A stretch of DNA of 37,145 nucleotides from Pseudomonadota bacterium (GCA_023431205.1 JAEYXQ010000094.1:1-37145), one strand, 5' to 3'; counted from the stretch's first letter, positions 1 through 8,512 are shown. Notes: generated by a model from the letters alone, not told the origin. Numbers and translations are program-made.

Positions 1-143
1 GCGGAACTGCGGACCGAGCCCGACAGGGTCACATAGATGGAGGCCGTCACCACCGCCACCGAGACGAGGATGGCCGAGATCACCAGGGCCGCAATCATTG
101 TCGTCAGCTTGACGTTGCCAAGCCAATGCCCAATTCGCTTCAT
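1..143 (-). CDS. Methyl-accepting chemotaxis protein, N-terminal fragment (cut by window edge)
   Basis: Only the first 47 codons are present; the rest lies outside the window. The visible peptide starts MKRIGHWLGNVKLTTMIAAL and runs into a hydrophobic segment (about residues 13-36) followed by a polar stretch, which is the first membrane helix of a chemoreceptor. The start was chosen for the ATG at 143-141 with an AGAGG eight bases upstream. Its N-terminus resembles that of the next gene on the same strand (both have LGNV, a basic residue and then a TT-containing helix), so the two are probably tandem paralogues. By family, it would be an inner-membrane sensor signalling to CheA/CheW. The ligand domain cannot be seen, so no ligand can be suggested. 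Confidence 0.75.
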   Translation of the reverse strand, partial: MKRIGHWLGNVKLTTMIAALVISAILVSVAVVTASIYVTLSGSVRSS

Positions 144-252
144 CTTCTGAAACCTCTGCTCCCCCCGGCTCCTGCAGAGCCAGCAGAAATGGTAAGGCCA
201 AAGACTTGGAGAATGCTTAACTCCGTCTGTCTCCTCCTCAGAAGACAGGCGG

Positions 253-284
253 CTGGAACAGAAACGGCGCCCGGAGGCGCCGTT
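253..284 (-). terminator. Factor-independent terminator after the complete chemoreceptor gene
   Basis: A perfect 9-bp stem (AACGGCGCC / GGCGCCGTT, 263-284) closes a four-base loop 21 bases beyond the stop of the chemoreceptor gene. On the minus strand it is followed by a broken T-rich stretch (TCTGTTCC). This would separate the gene from the next receptor downstream, so the two tandem receptors may not be one transcript. Confidence 0.6.
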
Positions 285-304
285 CGAGGTAAGATCAGGC
301 CCGA

Positions 305-2344
305 CTAGAAGCTGGTCCAGTCTTCCGCCAGCGCGGCATTGCCGTGGGTGGCGAGACGCTGGCGGGGCGCCGGAGCCTCGGCGCGGCGCATCTCGGCTGA
401 CGCGGCGGGCTGGTCGAGCCGGAAGATCTCCACGATCCGGTCGAGTTCGGAGGCCTGCGCCTCCGTCTGCTCGATGGCAGCGTTGGTCTGTTCCACGAGG
501 GCAGCGTTGTGCTGCGTCATCTCGTCCATGGTGCGCACCGCGGTGGTCACTTCCTCGATGGCCGAAGCCTGCTCGCGGGAATCGTTGGCGATGGATTCGA
601 GCAGGCCGAGATTGCCGCGGGCTGCCTCGAGCATGCTCTTGAGCTTGCCGGCGGCGTCGCCGACCAGCTTGGAGCCGGAGCGGACTTCGCCGGCGGATTG
701 CTCGATCAGCGCCTTGACCTCCGCGGACGCACCAGCTGCGGACTGCGCCAGGCGGCGCACTTCCACGGCCACCACCGCAAAGCCCTTGCCGGCCTCACCG
801 GCGCGCGCGGCTTCTACTGAAGCATTCAGCGCCAGCAGGTTGGTCTGGAAGGCGATGTCGTCGATCATGCCGATGATGTTGGAGATCTTGGCCGAGGACT
901 GGGTGATCCGCTCCATCGCCTCGGTGGCGTGATCCATCACCTCGCCGCTGTCTTCGGCGGTGCGGGTGACCTGGGCGGCATTGGCCGAGGCTTCGCTGGC
1001 GCGCTGGGCGTTCTGCATGACGGTCGAGGCCAGCTGCTCCATGGCGGCCGAGGTTTCCTCGATGGTGGCGGCCTGACGGGTGGTGCGCTCGCTGAGGTCG
1101 TTGGCGCCCGAGAGGATCTCGCCGGTTGCGGTCTTGAGCGAGCCGGAGGTGTGGCGGAGCTGACCGACCACTTCCGTCAGCTTATCGGCCACGGCGTTCA
1201 CGTCGTTCTTGAGGCGGGCGAAGGCGCCTTCATAGTCGCCGCGCATGCGCCGGGTGAGGTCCGTGTTGGCCATGGCGCCGAGGACGTCACCGATCTCGCT
1301 GACGCCGCGGTTGAAGGTGGACACCAGATTGTTGACGCTGCCGGCAAGGGCATTGAGCTCGGGGTCGGGGAATTCGACCGTAACCTGACGGCTGAAATCG
1401 CCGGCAACGGCGGCATCGACCACCTCACCGAAGGCAACCTGGAGTTCGGCCATCATCTGCTGGCGGTTCTGCTGCTCGGCGATGATGCGGGCAGCTTCGG
1501 CCTCGGTCATCTGGCTGACGCGCAGGCCGTTCTCGCGGAAGATCTCCACTGCGCGTGCCATGGCGCCGACCTCATTGCCCTGGGTGGCGTAAGGCACGCT
1601 GATCTCGTAGTCGCCGGCGGCGATGGATTCCATGGCCTTGGCCAGGCGCGGGATCGGGCGGGTGATGAGGCGGGACAGCAGGAAGCCGATGAGGCCGAAG
1701 CCGGCGAGCGCGGCGCCGCCAGCGGCCAGGATCGGCACCATGGTGGCGTCGGCTGCGGCCGCGACGGCAGCGATCGGCGTTCCGACGAGGACGGCACCGA
1801 GCAGGTCGCCATTGATGCTGCGCATCGGCTTGATGCCGACGAGGTAGGAGCCCGAGCTGTCGTCAAACTGCCCGACAAAGGTTTCCCCTGCCATCAGCCT
1901 GGCGTGCACGGGATTGGCCGGGTCAATGACGAGATCGGTGAGACGGGTGCCATCTGGCGCCGCCAGGCTGGTCAGCTTGCTCTCGAAGACCTGGCTGGTC
2001 TTGTTGAGAACATAGAGGGTGGACTCCTGTCGCGTCACACGGGTGACGGAATCGATCACCTGCGTGTCGTAGAATGGCGGAATGGCCCAGGCCTGGAACT
2101 CGCCCATGGTGCCGTCCTCGTTCCAGTTGAGCACCGAGCCCGAGATGCGGCGCTCAAGGATCGTGGCCGCAACTGCCAGGTTGTTGTGCTGCAGCTCCAC
2201 GCTCTCCGCGATCGAAGAATTGCGGGCCTGCATGTAGATGCCGGTCGAGACGGCAGCGATCGAGCCGATGATCGAGACCAGCACCAAGGACAGGATGAGC
2301 GTCGTCATTCTGACGTTGCCGAGCGCGGCGGTGAGTTTTTGCAT
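305..2344 (-). CDS. Methyl-accepting chemotaxis protein with Cache-type sensor and HAMP
   Basis: A 679-residue transmembrane chemoreceptor. Helix 1 is at about residues 14-38. A periplasmic single-Cache-like region (about 45-205, with repeated G-x-Y-x-V-G-I and G-D-x-x-G elements) follows, then helix 2 (about 210-235) ending in SRLITRPI, HAMP segments, and the long cytoplasmic coiled coil. The signalling tip is clear: DDIAFQTNLLALNASVEAAR and then GKGFAVVAVEVRRLA. The protein ends in DWTSF, matching the x-W-x-x-F tether for CheR/CheB. The frame stays open 18 codons further upstream, but the ATG at 2344 was chosen because AGGGGG stands just before it and the peptide then starts at a membrane anchor. 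It signals to CheA/CheW; the ligand is unknown, and Cache domains of this type often bind small organic acids. Confidence 0.93.
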   Translation of the reverse strand: MQKLTAALGNVRMTTLILSLVLVSIIGSIAAVSTGIYMQARNSSIAESVELQHNNLAVAATILERRISGSVLNWNEDGTMGEFQAWAIPPFYDTQVIDSVTRVTRQESTLYVLNKTSQVFESKLTSLAAPDGTRLTDLVIDPANPVHARLMAGETFVGQFDDSSGSYLVGIKPMRSINGDLLGAVLVGTPIAAVAAAADATMVPILAAGGAALAGFGLIGFLLSRLITRPIPRLAKAMESIAAGDYEISVPYATQGNEVGAMARAVEIFRENGLRVSQMTEAEAARIIAEQQNRQQMMAELQVAFGEVVDAAVAGDFSRQVTVEFPDPELNALAGSVNNLVSTFNRGVSEIGDVLGAMANTDLTRRMRGDYEGAFARLKNDVNAVADKLTEVVGQLRHTSGSLKTATGEILSGANDLSERTTRQAATIEETSAAMEQLASTVMQNAQRASEASANAAQVTRTAEDSGEVMDHATEAMERITQSSAKISNIIGMIDDIAFQTNLLALNASVEAARAGEAGKGFAVVAVEVRRLAQSAAGASAEVKALIEQSAGEVRSGSKLVGDAAGKLKSMLEAARGNLGLLESIANDSREQASAIEEVTTAVRTMDEMTQHNAALVEQTNAAIEQTEAQASELDRIVEIFRLDQPAASAEMRRAEAPAPRQRLATHGNAALAEDWTSF

Positions 2345-2396
2345 GGAAGTCCCCCTCGGATCGCCTGCACCGGCTCCTGCCGGCGCCAAGCACTCC

Positions 2397-2410
2397 ACTT
2401 GCCGGCAAGT
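2397..2410. promoter_or_regulatory. 14-bp perfect palindrome between chemoreceptor and ispG
   Basis: ACTTGCCGGCAAGT is self-complementary over 14 bases and lies 53-66 bases upstream of the chemoreceptor ATG, in the gap shared with the divergent ispG. It has the size of a dimeric regulator's operator. No regulator can be named from the sequence. Confidence 0.35.
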
Positions 2411-2571
2411 TTAGGGGATGTCCGTTAACTGTTCCTTTGCCGCCAAAGCATGCGGATGGATCTCCTGCCGCCCTTCGAACGAGCCCGCAGCGCCAGACCT
2501 TCACACAAGCGTTGCATTGCTCTTGCAGAGCTTGGAGCTTATCTGTGGCTGCAAGACTGTGGAGTATGCAC

Positions 2572-3813
2572 ATGGCCGGTCCAGCCGCGCGTAGAACATC
2601 GGTGGGCGTCAATGTCGGCGGGGTGATGGTCGGCGGCGGCGCCCCGGTCGTCGTGCAGTCGATGACCAATACCGACACGGCCGACATCGCTGCGACGGTG
2701 CGGCAGGTGATGCAGCTGGCGCGGGCGGGGTCGGAGATCGTGCGGATCACGGTGGATCGGGACGAGGCCGCTGCCGCCGTGCCGCACATCCGCGACCGCC
2801 TGGCCTCGATGGGCTATGACGTGCCGCTGGTCGGCGACTTCCACTATATCGGCCACAAGCTGCTCACCGACCATCCGGCCTGCGCCGAAGCGCTGGCCAA
2901 GTACCGGATCAATCCCGGCAATGTCGGCTTCAAGGCCAAGCGCGACCTGCAGTTCTCGACCTTGATCGAGCTGGCGCTGCGCTACGACAAGCCGGTGCGG
3001 ATCGGGGTGAACTGGGGTTCGCTGGACGAGGAACTGCTCACCCGGCTGATGGACGAGAATGCGCAATCCGTCGCGCCGATCTCGGCGGCGGCGGTGCAGC
3101 GCGAGGCGATCATCCAGTCGGCGCTGCTGTCGGCGCAGCGGGCTGAGGAGATCGGTCTCGGGCGCGATCGGATCATCCTCTCGACCAAGGTGTCCGACGT
3201 CCAGCACCTGATCGCGGTCTACCAGGACCTTGCCGCCCGCTGCGACTATGCGCTTCATCTCGGGCTCACCGAGGCTGGCATGGGTTCGAAGGGGATCGTC
3301 GCGTCCTCGGCGGCGCTGGGCATCCTGCTGCAGCAGGGGATCGGCGATACCATCCGCATCTCGCTGACGCCAGAGCCGGGCGGCGATCGCACCACCGAGG
3401 TGAAGGTGGCGCAGGAGCTGTTGCAGACCATGGGATTCCGCCAGTTCCTGCCGGTGGTGGCCGCCTGCCCCGGCTGCGGACGCACCACCTCCACCACCTT
3501 CCAGACGCTGGCCAAGGACATTCAGGACCACCTGAACGTCTCGATGCCGGAATGGCGCGAGCGCTATCCGGGCGTCGAGACGCTGTCGGTGGCGGTGATG
3601 GGCTGCATCGTCAACGGTCCGGGCGAGAGCAAGCACGCCAATATCGGCATTTCCCTGCCGGGCACCGGCGAGACGCCGGCCGCGCCGGTTTTCGTCGATG
3701 GCGAAAAGGTGGCGACGCTGCGCGGCGCCGATGTCGCCGACCAGTTCAAGGTGATGGTGGCCGACTATATCGAGCGCAAGTTCGGCCAGGGGGCACGGAC
3801 GGCGGCGGAGTAG
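2572..3813 (+). CDS. ispG: 4-hydroxy-3-methylbut-2-enyl-diphosphate synthase (IspG)
   Basis: Cytosolic [4Fe-4S] enzyme of the MEP isoprenoid pathway; it reductively opens methylerythritol cyclodiphosphate to HMBPP. About 413 residues. The N-terminal TIM-barrel begins with GGxxPVVVQSMTNTDT. The C-terminal half holds the cluster ligands: CPGC (Cys299 and Cys302) and GCIVNGPGE (Cys345 and Glu352), equivalent to Cys270/273/305 and Glu312 of the E. coli enzyme. The frame is open 45 codons upstream, but that stretch does not look like IspG. The ATG at 2572 has GGAG seven bases before it, while the ATG at 2566 is too close to the same GGAG. The gene stands alone on its strand and converges on the ybaK-like gene. 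Confidence 0.95.
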   Translation: MAGPAARRTSVGVNVGGVMVGGGAPVVVQSMTNTDTADIAATVRQVMQLARAGSEIVRITVDRDEAAAAVPHIRDRLASMGYDVPLVGDFHYIGHKLLTDHPACAEALAKYRINPGNVGFKAKRDLQFSTLIELALRYDKPVRIGVNWGSLDEELLTRLMDENAQSVAPISAAAVQREAIIQSALLSAQRAEEIGLGRDRIILSTKVSDVQHLIAVYQDLAARCDYALHLGLTEAGMGSKGIVASSAALGILLQQGIGDTIRISLTPEPGGDRTTEVKVAQELLQTMGFRQFLPVVAACPGCGRTTSTTFQTLAKDIQDHLNVSMPEWRERYPGVETLSVAVMGCIVNGPGESKHANIGISLPGTGETPAAPVFVDGEKVATLRGADVADQFKVMVADYIERKFGQGARTAAE

Positions 3814-3822
3814 GCACGAGCC

Positions 3823-4323
3823 TCAAGCAGTTCCGGCTTCTTCCTGTGCTGCCGCTTCCAACGGCGGCTGGCAGGCGTCCACCCACTTGTCGCCGCACAG
3901 TTCGGCGAGACGCGCCAGCGACAGCTTCACCGAAGAGTGCGTATCGCCACCCGCCGGGATCACCTCGTCATAGACCTTGAGCGAGACATCCATGTAGATC
4001 GGCAGCGGCGCCGGCAAACCGAACGGGCAGACGCCGCCGACCTTGTGGCTGGTCAGTTGTTCCACTTCCTCGGCGCCCAGCATGCGGGGCCGGCCGCCGA
4101 AGGCTTGTTTGGACTTGGCATTGTCGAGTCGGGCGTCGCCGCGGGTGACCAGCAGCAGCACCTCGTCGTTGACGCGGATGCACAGCGTCTTGGCGATCTG
4201 GCCGGGTTCGCAGCCATGGACTTCGGCAGCAAGCTGCACGGTGGCCGTGGAGGCCTCGGTGACGATGACGCTGAGGTCGGGGGCGCGGGCGGCGAGGTCG
4301 TCGCGGACGGTTTGCTGGCTCAT
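3823..4323 (-). CDS. YbaK/EbsC-family aminoacyl-tRNA deacylase
   Basis: A 166-residue single-domain YbaK protein, a free-standing relative of the prolyl-tRNA synthetase editing domain that removes wrongly attached amino acids from tRNA in the cytosol. The family pattern is visible: an N-terminal helix, QIAKTL with the lysine used by the fold, LLLVTRGDARLD, and the glycine-rich VGGVCPFGLP loop followed by the YMDVSL strand. Which mischarged tRNA it clears (Cys, Ala or other on tRNA-Pro or tRNA-Thr) cannot be told from sequence. It lies 40 bases downstream of the MOSC gene on the same strand and converges with ispG across nine bases. No strong ribosome-binding site precedes the ATG. Confidence 0.85.
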   Translation of the reverse strand: MSQQTVRDDLAARAPDLSVIVTEASTATVQLAAEVHGCEPGQIAKTLCIRVNDEVLLLVTRGDARLDNAKSKQAFGGRPRMLGAEEVEQLTSHKVGGVCPFGLPAPLPIYMDVSLKVYDEVIPAGGDTHSSVKLSLARLAELCGDKWVDACQPPLEAAAQEEAGTA

Positions 4324-4363
4324 GCGGGAGGTTTAGGCGAAACAGGCGGCCAGAGTGAAGCCC

Positions 4364-4999
4364 CTATAGCAGCCGCGCCAGCCGCTCCTCGAAATCCTCG
4401 CGCATCTTGTAGTGGAGCGGCGTCGACAGGGCCCGGCGCAGAAATGCCGGGTCGATCTCGCGGACGCCGTCGAGCGCCATCAGTTCTGATACCGTAATCC
4501 GCTCGCCCTCGAAGGGCGTGTGCCGGACCGGCTCGTCGGCATGCAGGCTCCCGCCCGAGATCACACGGCAGTACGCTCCGGGCCGCCCGGCCTGGTGGAA
4601 GCGCTTGGCCCAGCCGGGATCACCCATCTTGCGGGCGAAAGTCATGCAGGGCGTGCGGTGGGAGGTTACCTGCAGCACCACTTCGTCCATGGTGAAGCGG
4701 TCGCCGACAGCGACGGCCCGACCTTCGACGCCGGCAATGGTGAGGTTCTCGCCAAACATGCCGGGCGGCAGATCCCGGCCGAGTTGCTCGCTCCACCAGC
4801 GATAGTCGTCGGCGAAGTAGAGGTAGACAGCTTGATCGACACCGCCGTGGTGCTTGCGGTCCATCACAGCATCACCCTCGATGCCGTGCCTGGTGACCAC
4901 CGCCTCTCGGTCCACGGGTTCCTTGTAGATGCCGGTTTCAGCGCTTTTGCCGGGAATCGGCCGAGGCGTGCCGAGGTTGACGCTTTGAAGGATGGCCAT
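4364..4999 (-). CDS. MOSC-domain protein, YiiM type
   Basis: A 211-residue protein with a complete MOSC domain and a C-terminal helical extension as in YiiM. The family signature is present: IEGDAVMDRKHHGGVDQAVY at about residues 40-59, then MFGENLTI, VGDRF, and the conserved cysteine in SHRTPC. MOSC proteins bind molybdenum cofactor; YiiM-like members reduce N-hydroxylated compounds such as 6-hydroxylaminopurine in E. coli, so a detoxifying role is an inference. The start lies only eight bases after the ispA stop, with no clear Shine-Dalgarno, so it is probably translated together with ispA. Confidence 0.87.
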   Translation of the reverse strand: MAILQSVNLGTPRPIPGKSAETGIYKEPVDREAVVTRHGIEGDAVMDRKHHGGVDQAVYLYFADDYRWWSEQLGRDLPPGMFGENLTIAGVEGRAVAVGDRFTMDEVVLQVTSHRTPCMTFARKMGDPGWAKRFHQAGRPGAYCRVISGGSLHADEPVRHTPFEGERITVSELMALDGVREIDPAFLRRALSTPLHYKMREDFEERLARLL

Positions 5000-5007
5000 A
5001 GGGTGGT

Positions 5008-5910
5008 TCAGGTCTCGCGGGTGGCGAAGTAGCGGGCGGTGGCGCGCAGGCCATCGGCCTTGGGACCGAAGGTGCGCAGGGCCGACAACGCTTCGTTGAC
5101 GGTCTGGTTCAGCCGCTCGCGCGCACCATCCACACCAAGCTCGGCCACCAGGGTCTGCTTGCCCATGGCGGCGTCCTTGCCGGTGGCCTTGCCCATCTGT
5201 TCGGCGGTGGCGGTGACATCGAGAATGTCGTCGGCCAACTGGAAGGCGCGGCCGGCTGCCTCGGCATAGGCGGTGAGCGCCGACAGCGCGCGCAGGTCGG
5301 CACCGCCGAGCAGGGCGCCGATGCGAACGGCGGCCCGGATCAGCGCTCCGGTCTTCATCGCCTGCATGGTGGAAATTTCGGTACCGGTGAGGCCGCCCGA
5401 TTCACCTTCGATATCCCGCATCTGCCCGCCGACCATGCCGCCGGCACCGGAGCCCTGTGCGAGTTCCAGCACCAAAGCGACGCGAACCTCCGGCTGCGGG
5501 TGGCAGGCCGGGTCGGCGAGAAGGCCGAAAGCGTGGGTGAGCAGGGCGTCGCCGGCGAGGATCGCGGTGGCGTCGTCATAGGCCTTGTGCACCGTCGGAC
5601 GGCCGCGGCGCAGGTCGTCGTCATCCATGGCCGGCAGGTCGTCGTGGATCAGGGAATAGCAGTGGACCATCTCCACCGCGAGACCGGCCTGGGCCGAGGC
5701 CGAGGCCGGCATGCCGAACACCGCCGCCGCCTGCCGCACCAGCAAGGGGCGCAGGCGCTTGCCGCCCTCGATGCTGCCGTGGCGCATAGCGGCGATCAGC
5801 CGCTCGGGGGCAGGGCCGGGGCCGGAAAGGCGCTCGGTGCCCAGCCAGGCAGCGAGGCCCTTTTCCACTTCGCGGGCGCAGTCGGCGCTGTCGGATCGAA
5901 AGTCGTACAT
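5008..5910 (-). CDS. ispA: Polyprenyl synthetase, farnesyl-diphosphate synthase type (IspA)
   Basis: A 300-residue trans-isoprenyl diphosphate synthase that condenses IPP with DMAPP and geranyl-PP, giving farnesyl-PP for undecaprenyl phosphate and quinones. GGKRLRP is at 49-55. The first aspartate motif is DDLPAMD (90-96), the bacterial FPP-synthase form with two extra residues. The second is DDILD (227-231), and KTG lies at 186-188. The ATG at 5910 fits the family length, although only AACACC precedes it and no good Shine-Dalgarno is seen. The frame remains open far upstream, but that part is antisense to mtgA. A geranylgeranyl product cannot be wholly excluded. It heads the ispA-MOSC-ybaK group. 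Confidence 0.93.
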   Translation of the reverse strand: MYDFRSDSADCAREVEKGLAAWLGTERLSGPGPAPERLIAAMRHGSIEGGKRLRPLLVRQAAAVFGMPASASAQAGLAVEMVHCYSLIHDDLPAMDDDDLRRGRPTVHKAYDDATAILAGDALLTHAFGLLADPACHPQPEVRVALVLELAQGSGAGGMVGGQMRDIEGESGGLTGTEISTMQAMKTGALIRAAVRIGALLGGADLRALSALTAYAEAAGRAFQLADDILDVTATAEQMGKATGKDAAMGKQTLVAELGVDGARERLNQTVNEALSALRTFGPKADGLRATARYFATRET

Positions 5911-5988
5911 AGAGGTGTTGCTAGCGGTTTGCCGGTGGGGCGGCAAGGTGGCGTTTGCCCCCGCCGCAGCGGGCCGGTATGCAACGGC

Positions 5989-6699
5989 ATGGCCCGGCGA
6001 AAAACACCTCTGCGGCGCGTCCTGCGCATTGCCCTCATCCTGCTTGTGGTGCTGGTGGCTGTTCCGGTGGTGCTGACCCCCGTCTACCTGGTGGTGAACC
6101 CGGTTTCGGTGCCGATGCTGGAGCGGTACCTCACCGGCCGTCCGGTGGACCGTGAGTGGCGCCGGATCGGGGAAATCTCGGACCGGCTGAAGGCGTCGGT
6201 GATCCTGTCGGAGGACGGCCAGTTCTGCCGGCACTGGGGCGTCGACGTTGGAGCGCTGCGTGAGGAGGTGGAGGACCTGCTGGCCGGGCGCGACGTGCGG
6301 GGGGCTTCCACCATCACTATGCAGGTGGCGCGGAACCTGTTCCTGACCAACGCCCCGAGCTTTCTGCGCAAGGCCGCGGAAATCCCGCTCGCGATCTATA
6401 TCGACCTGGTGTTGCCCAAGCGGCGGATCATGGAGATCTACCTCAACATCGCCGAATGGGGGCCGGAAGGGCAGTTCGGCGTTGCCGCCGGGGCCCGGCG
6501 CGCCTTCGGGATCGCGCCACAAAACCTCGACTGGCGCACCGCCGCGCTCCTGGCTGCCGCACTGCCCAACCCGATGCTGCGCAAGCCCGCGGAGCCCAGT
6601 GCCAATATGAGCCGGGTTGCTGGCATCATCGCCGAGCGGGCGCAGCAATATGGCGACCGGGCCCGGTGCGTGGGCGAGGGTGGACAGCTTGCGCTCTAG
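5989..6699 (+). CDS. mtgA: Monofunctional biosynthetic peptidoglycan transglycosylase (MtgA)
   Basis: A 236-residue inner-membrane GT51 glycosyltransferase that polymerises lipid II into glycan strands in the periplasm. A single membrane anchor is at about residues 11-36. The catalytic glutamate is E75 in SEDGQFCRHWGVD (EDxxF..H.G motif), followed by GASTITMQVARNLFL (105-119), KRRIMEIYLN and EWGPEGQFGVAAGARRAFG, the usual GT51 series. There is no transpeptidase domain, and the length matches E. coli MtgA. The ATG at 5989 puts the basic ARRKTPLRR just before the anchor; the Shine-Dalgarno is weak. It diverges from ispA across 78 bases, a fitting neighbour because lipid II is carried on an ispA-derived lipid. 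Confidence 0.94.
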   Translation: MARRKTPLRRVLRIALILLVVLVAVPVVLTPVYLVVNPVSVPMLERYLTGRPVDREWRRIGEISDRLKASVILSEDGQFCRHWGVDVGALREEVEDLLAGRDVRGASTITMQVARNLFLTNAPSFLRKAAEIPLAIYIDLVLPKRRIMEIYLNIAEWGPEGQFGVAAGARRAFGIAPQNLDWRTAALLAAALPNPMLRKPAEPSANMSRVAGIIAERAQQYGDRARCVGEGGQLAL

Positions 6700-6815
6700 G
6701 GCACAAACCCCCTAGCCAAGCGCCGGCCTTTGCTCTATAGCACCGGCCAAATCCCAACAGAGACGAGCTCTCTGGCCGCTTCCGGCGGCGTTGTGACTTT
6801 GAGAAGGACCGAACC

Positions 6816-6995
6816 ATGGCAGTGCCAAAACGCAAGACCTCGCCGATGAAGCGCGGTTTCCGCCGGTCGGCCGACGCGATCGCCGCCCCCGCCTATGTCG
6901 AAGACAAGGACTCGGGCGAGCTGCGCCGTCCGCACCACATCGACCTCAAGACCGGCATGTATCGCGGCCGGCAGATCCTCGCCGTCAAGAAGTAA
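6816..6995 (+). CDS. rpmF: 50S ribosomal protein L32
   Basis: A 59-residue basic ribosomal protein of the large subunit. The N-terminus MAVPKRKTSPMKRGFRRS is the classical L32 opening, and the C-terminus HHIDLKTGMYRGRQILAVKK is the alphaproteobacterial form. The zinc-binding cysteines found in some L32 types are absent, as is normal in this class. AAGGA stands eight bases before the ATG. The gene is monocistronic, with 116 bases upstream for its own promoter and a strong terminator 45 bases downstream. Confidence 0.97.
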   Translation: MAVPKRKTSPMKRGFRRSADAIAAPAYVEDKDSGELRRPHHIDLKTGMYRGRQILAVKK

Positions 6996-7039
6996 GCCGA
7001 AAGGCGAGGCGGCGCGGATGCGCTCTATTTGATATTGAG

Positions 7040-7074
7040 CGGCCGGTCCCCTGCGGGATCGGCCGTTTTGTTTT
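7040..7074 (+). terminator. Factor-independent terminator of rpmF
   Basis: An 11-bp stem (7040-7050 pairing with 7055-7065, one G-T wobble) has a four-base loop and is followed by TTTTGTTTT. This is the cleanest intrinsic terminator in the window. It isolates rpmF from fumC, which starts 38 bases later. Confidence 0.9.
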
Positions 7075-7111
7075 GCCTTGCCGCCGGGGGCGGCCACCGG
7101 GGAGTTTTGCC

Positions 7112-8512
7112 ATGAGCACGCGCGTTGAATCCGACACCATGGGCACCATCGAGGTGCCTTCGGACAAGTATTATGGCGCGCAGACGGCCCGCAGCCTGAT
7201 GAATTTCGACATCGGCGGCGAAAAGATGCCCAAAGAAATCGTCACCGCTTTCGGCGTGCTCAAGAAGGCCGCGGCCCTGGCCAACCACAAGCTGGGCCTG
7301 CTCGACGAAACCACCCGCGACCTGATCGTCGCCGCCGCCGACGAAGTGATCGAAGGCAAGCTTGCCGATCACTTTCCGCTCGTCGTCTGGCAGACCGGTT
7401 CGGGCACCCAGTCCAACATGAACGTCAACGAGGTGATCTCCAACCGCGCCATCGAGATGGCCGGCGGCACCATGGGCTCCAAGAAGCCCGTGCACCCCAA
7501 TGATCACGTCAACATGAGCCAGTCGTCCAACGACACCTACCCGACGGCCATGCATATTGCGACCGTCGAGGCGATCGAGAACTACCTGTTCCCGCGCGTC
7601 GCCGTGCTGCGCGACACGCTCGCGGCCAAGGCCGAAGAATTCATGGATGTGGTCAAGATCGGCCGCACCCATCTGCAGGACGCGACACCCCTGACCCTGG
7701 GCCAGGAGATTTCCGGCTGGGTCGCGCAGATCGACCATGCCGTGGCGGCCATCAAGGCGACCCTGCCCCAGCTCAAGGAACTGGCGCTCGGCGGCACCGC
7801 CGTCGGCACCGGCCTCAACGCCCATCCCGACTATGCCGTCACCGTTGCCGGCGAAATCGCCGCTCTGACCGGGCATGATTTCGTCACCGGCCCCAACAAG
7901 TTCGCCCTCCTGGCCGGCCACGATGCCTTTGTCGGCACCTCGGGTGCCCTCAAGCAGCTCGCCGTTGCCTTCATGAAGATCGCCAACGACGTGCGGTGGC
8001 TCGCTTCCGGCCCCCGGTCGGGTCTGGGTGAAATCACCATTCCGGAAAACGAGCCTGGTTCCTCGATCATGCCGGGCAAGGTCAACCCGACCCAGTCCGA
8101 AGCCATGACCATGGTCGTCGCCCATGTGATGGGCAACGACGCCGCGATCGGCTTTGCCGCATCGCAGGGCAATTTCGAGCTCAACGTCTTCAAGCCCGTC
8201 ATCGCCTACAACATCCTGCAGTCCATTCGCCTCTTGGCCGACAGCGCCAAGAGCTTCAACGACAACTGCGCCGTCGGCATCGAGCCCGACCGCAAGCGCA
8301 TCAAGCAGTTGGTCGACCAGTCGCTGATGCTGGTCACCGCGCTCAACCGCAAGATCGGCTACGACAACGCGGCCAAGATCGCCAAGACCGCCCACAAGAA
8401 CGGCTCGACCCTGCGTGAAACCGCCATTGAACTCGGGCTGCTGACCGGCGACGAGTTCGACGCCGAAGTGAAGCCCGAGCAGATGGTCGGCCCGCTCAAG
8501 CTCAAGCAGTAG
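7112..8512 (+). CDS. fumC: Class II fumarate hydratase (FumC)
   Basis: A 466-residue iron-free fumarase of the TCA cycle, interconverting fumarate and malate; E. coli FumC has 467 residues. Superfamily signatures are in order: TGSGTQSNMNVNEVI in the N-terminal half, SSNDTYPTAMHIA, GRTHLQDATPLTLGQE, and the mobile-loop signature GSSIMPGKVNP at about residue 316. The start was taken at the ATG at 7112, with GGGGAG seven bases upstream; the open frame to its left runs into the rpmF terminator. No neighbour shares its strand, so it is probably transcribed alone. Confidence 0.97.
   Translation: MSTRVESDTMGTIEVPSDKYYGAQTARSLMNFDIGGEKMPKEIVTAFGVLKKAAALANHKLGLLDETTRDLIVAAADEVIEGKLADHFPLVVWQTGSGTQSNMNVNEVISNRAIEMAGGTMGSKKPVHPNDHVNMSQSSNDTYPTAMHIATVEAIENYLFPRVAVLRDTLAAKAEEFMDVVKIGRTHLQDATPLTLGQEISGWVAQIDHAVAAIKATLPQLKELALGGTAVGTGLNAHPDYAVTVAGEIAALTGHDFVTGPNKFALLAGHDAFVGTSGALKQLAVAFMKIANDVRWLASGPRSGLGEITIPENEPGSSIMPGKVNPTQSEAMTMVVAHVMGNDAAIGFAASQGNFELNVFKPVIAYNILQSIRLLADSAKSFNDNCAVGIEPDRKRIKQLVDQSLMLVTALNRKIGYDNAAKIAKTAHKNGSTLRETAIELGLLTGDEFDAEVKPEQMVGPLKLKQ

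Noticed and set aside
929..2428. A 499-codon open frame on the plus strand opposite the chemoreceptor gene, rich in glycine, alanine and histidine
   Set aside because: It is the antisense shadow of a GC-rich gene; the minus-strand protein has all chemoreceptor motifs. The long open frames opposite lysA, argH, fumC, tyrC and the MATE gene were dropped for the same reason.
2437..2571. Longer ispG start 45 codons upstream
   Set aside because: The added residues are unlike any IspG N-terminus, and the ATG at 2572 has a well-spaced GGAG.
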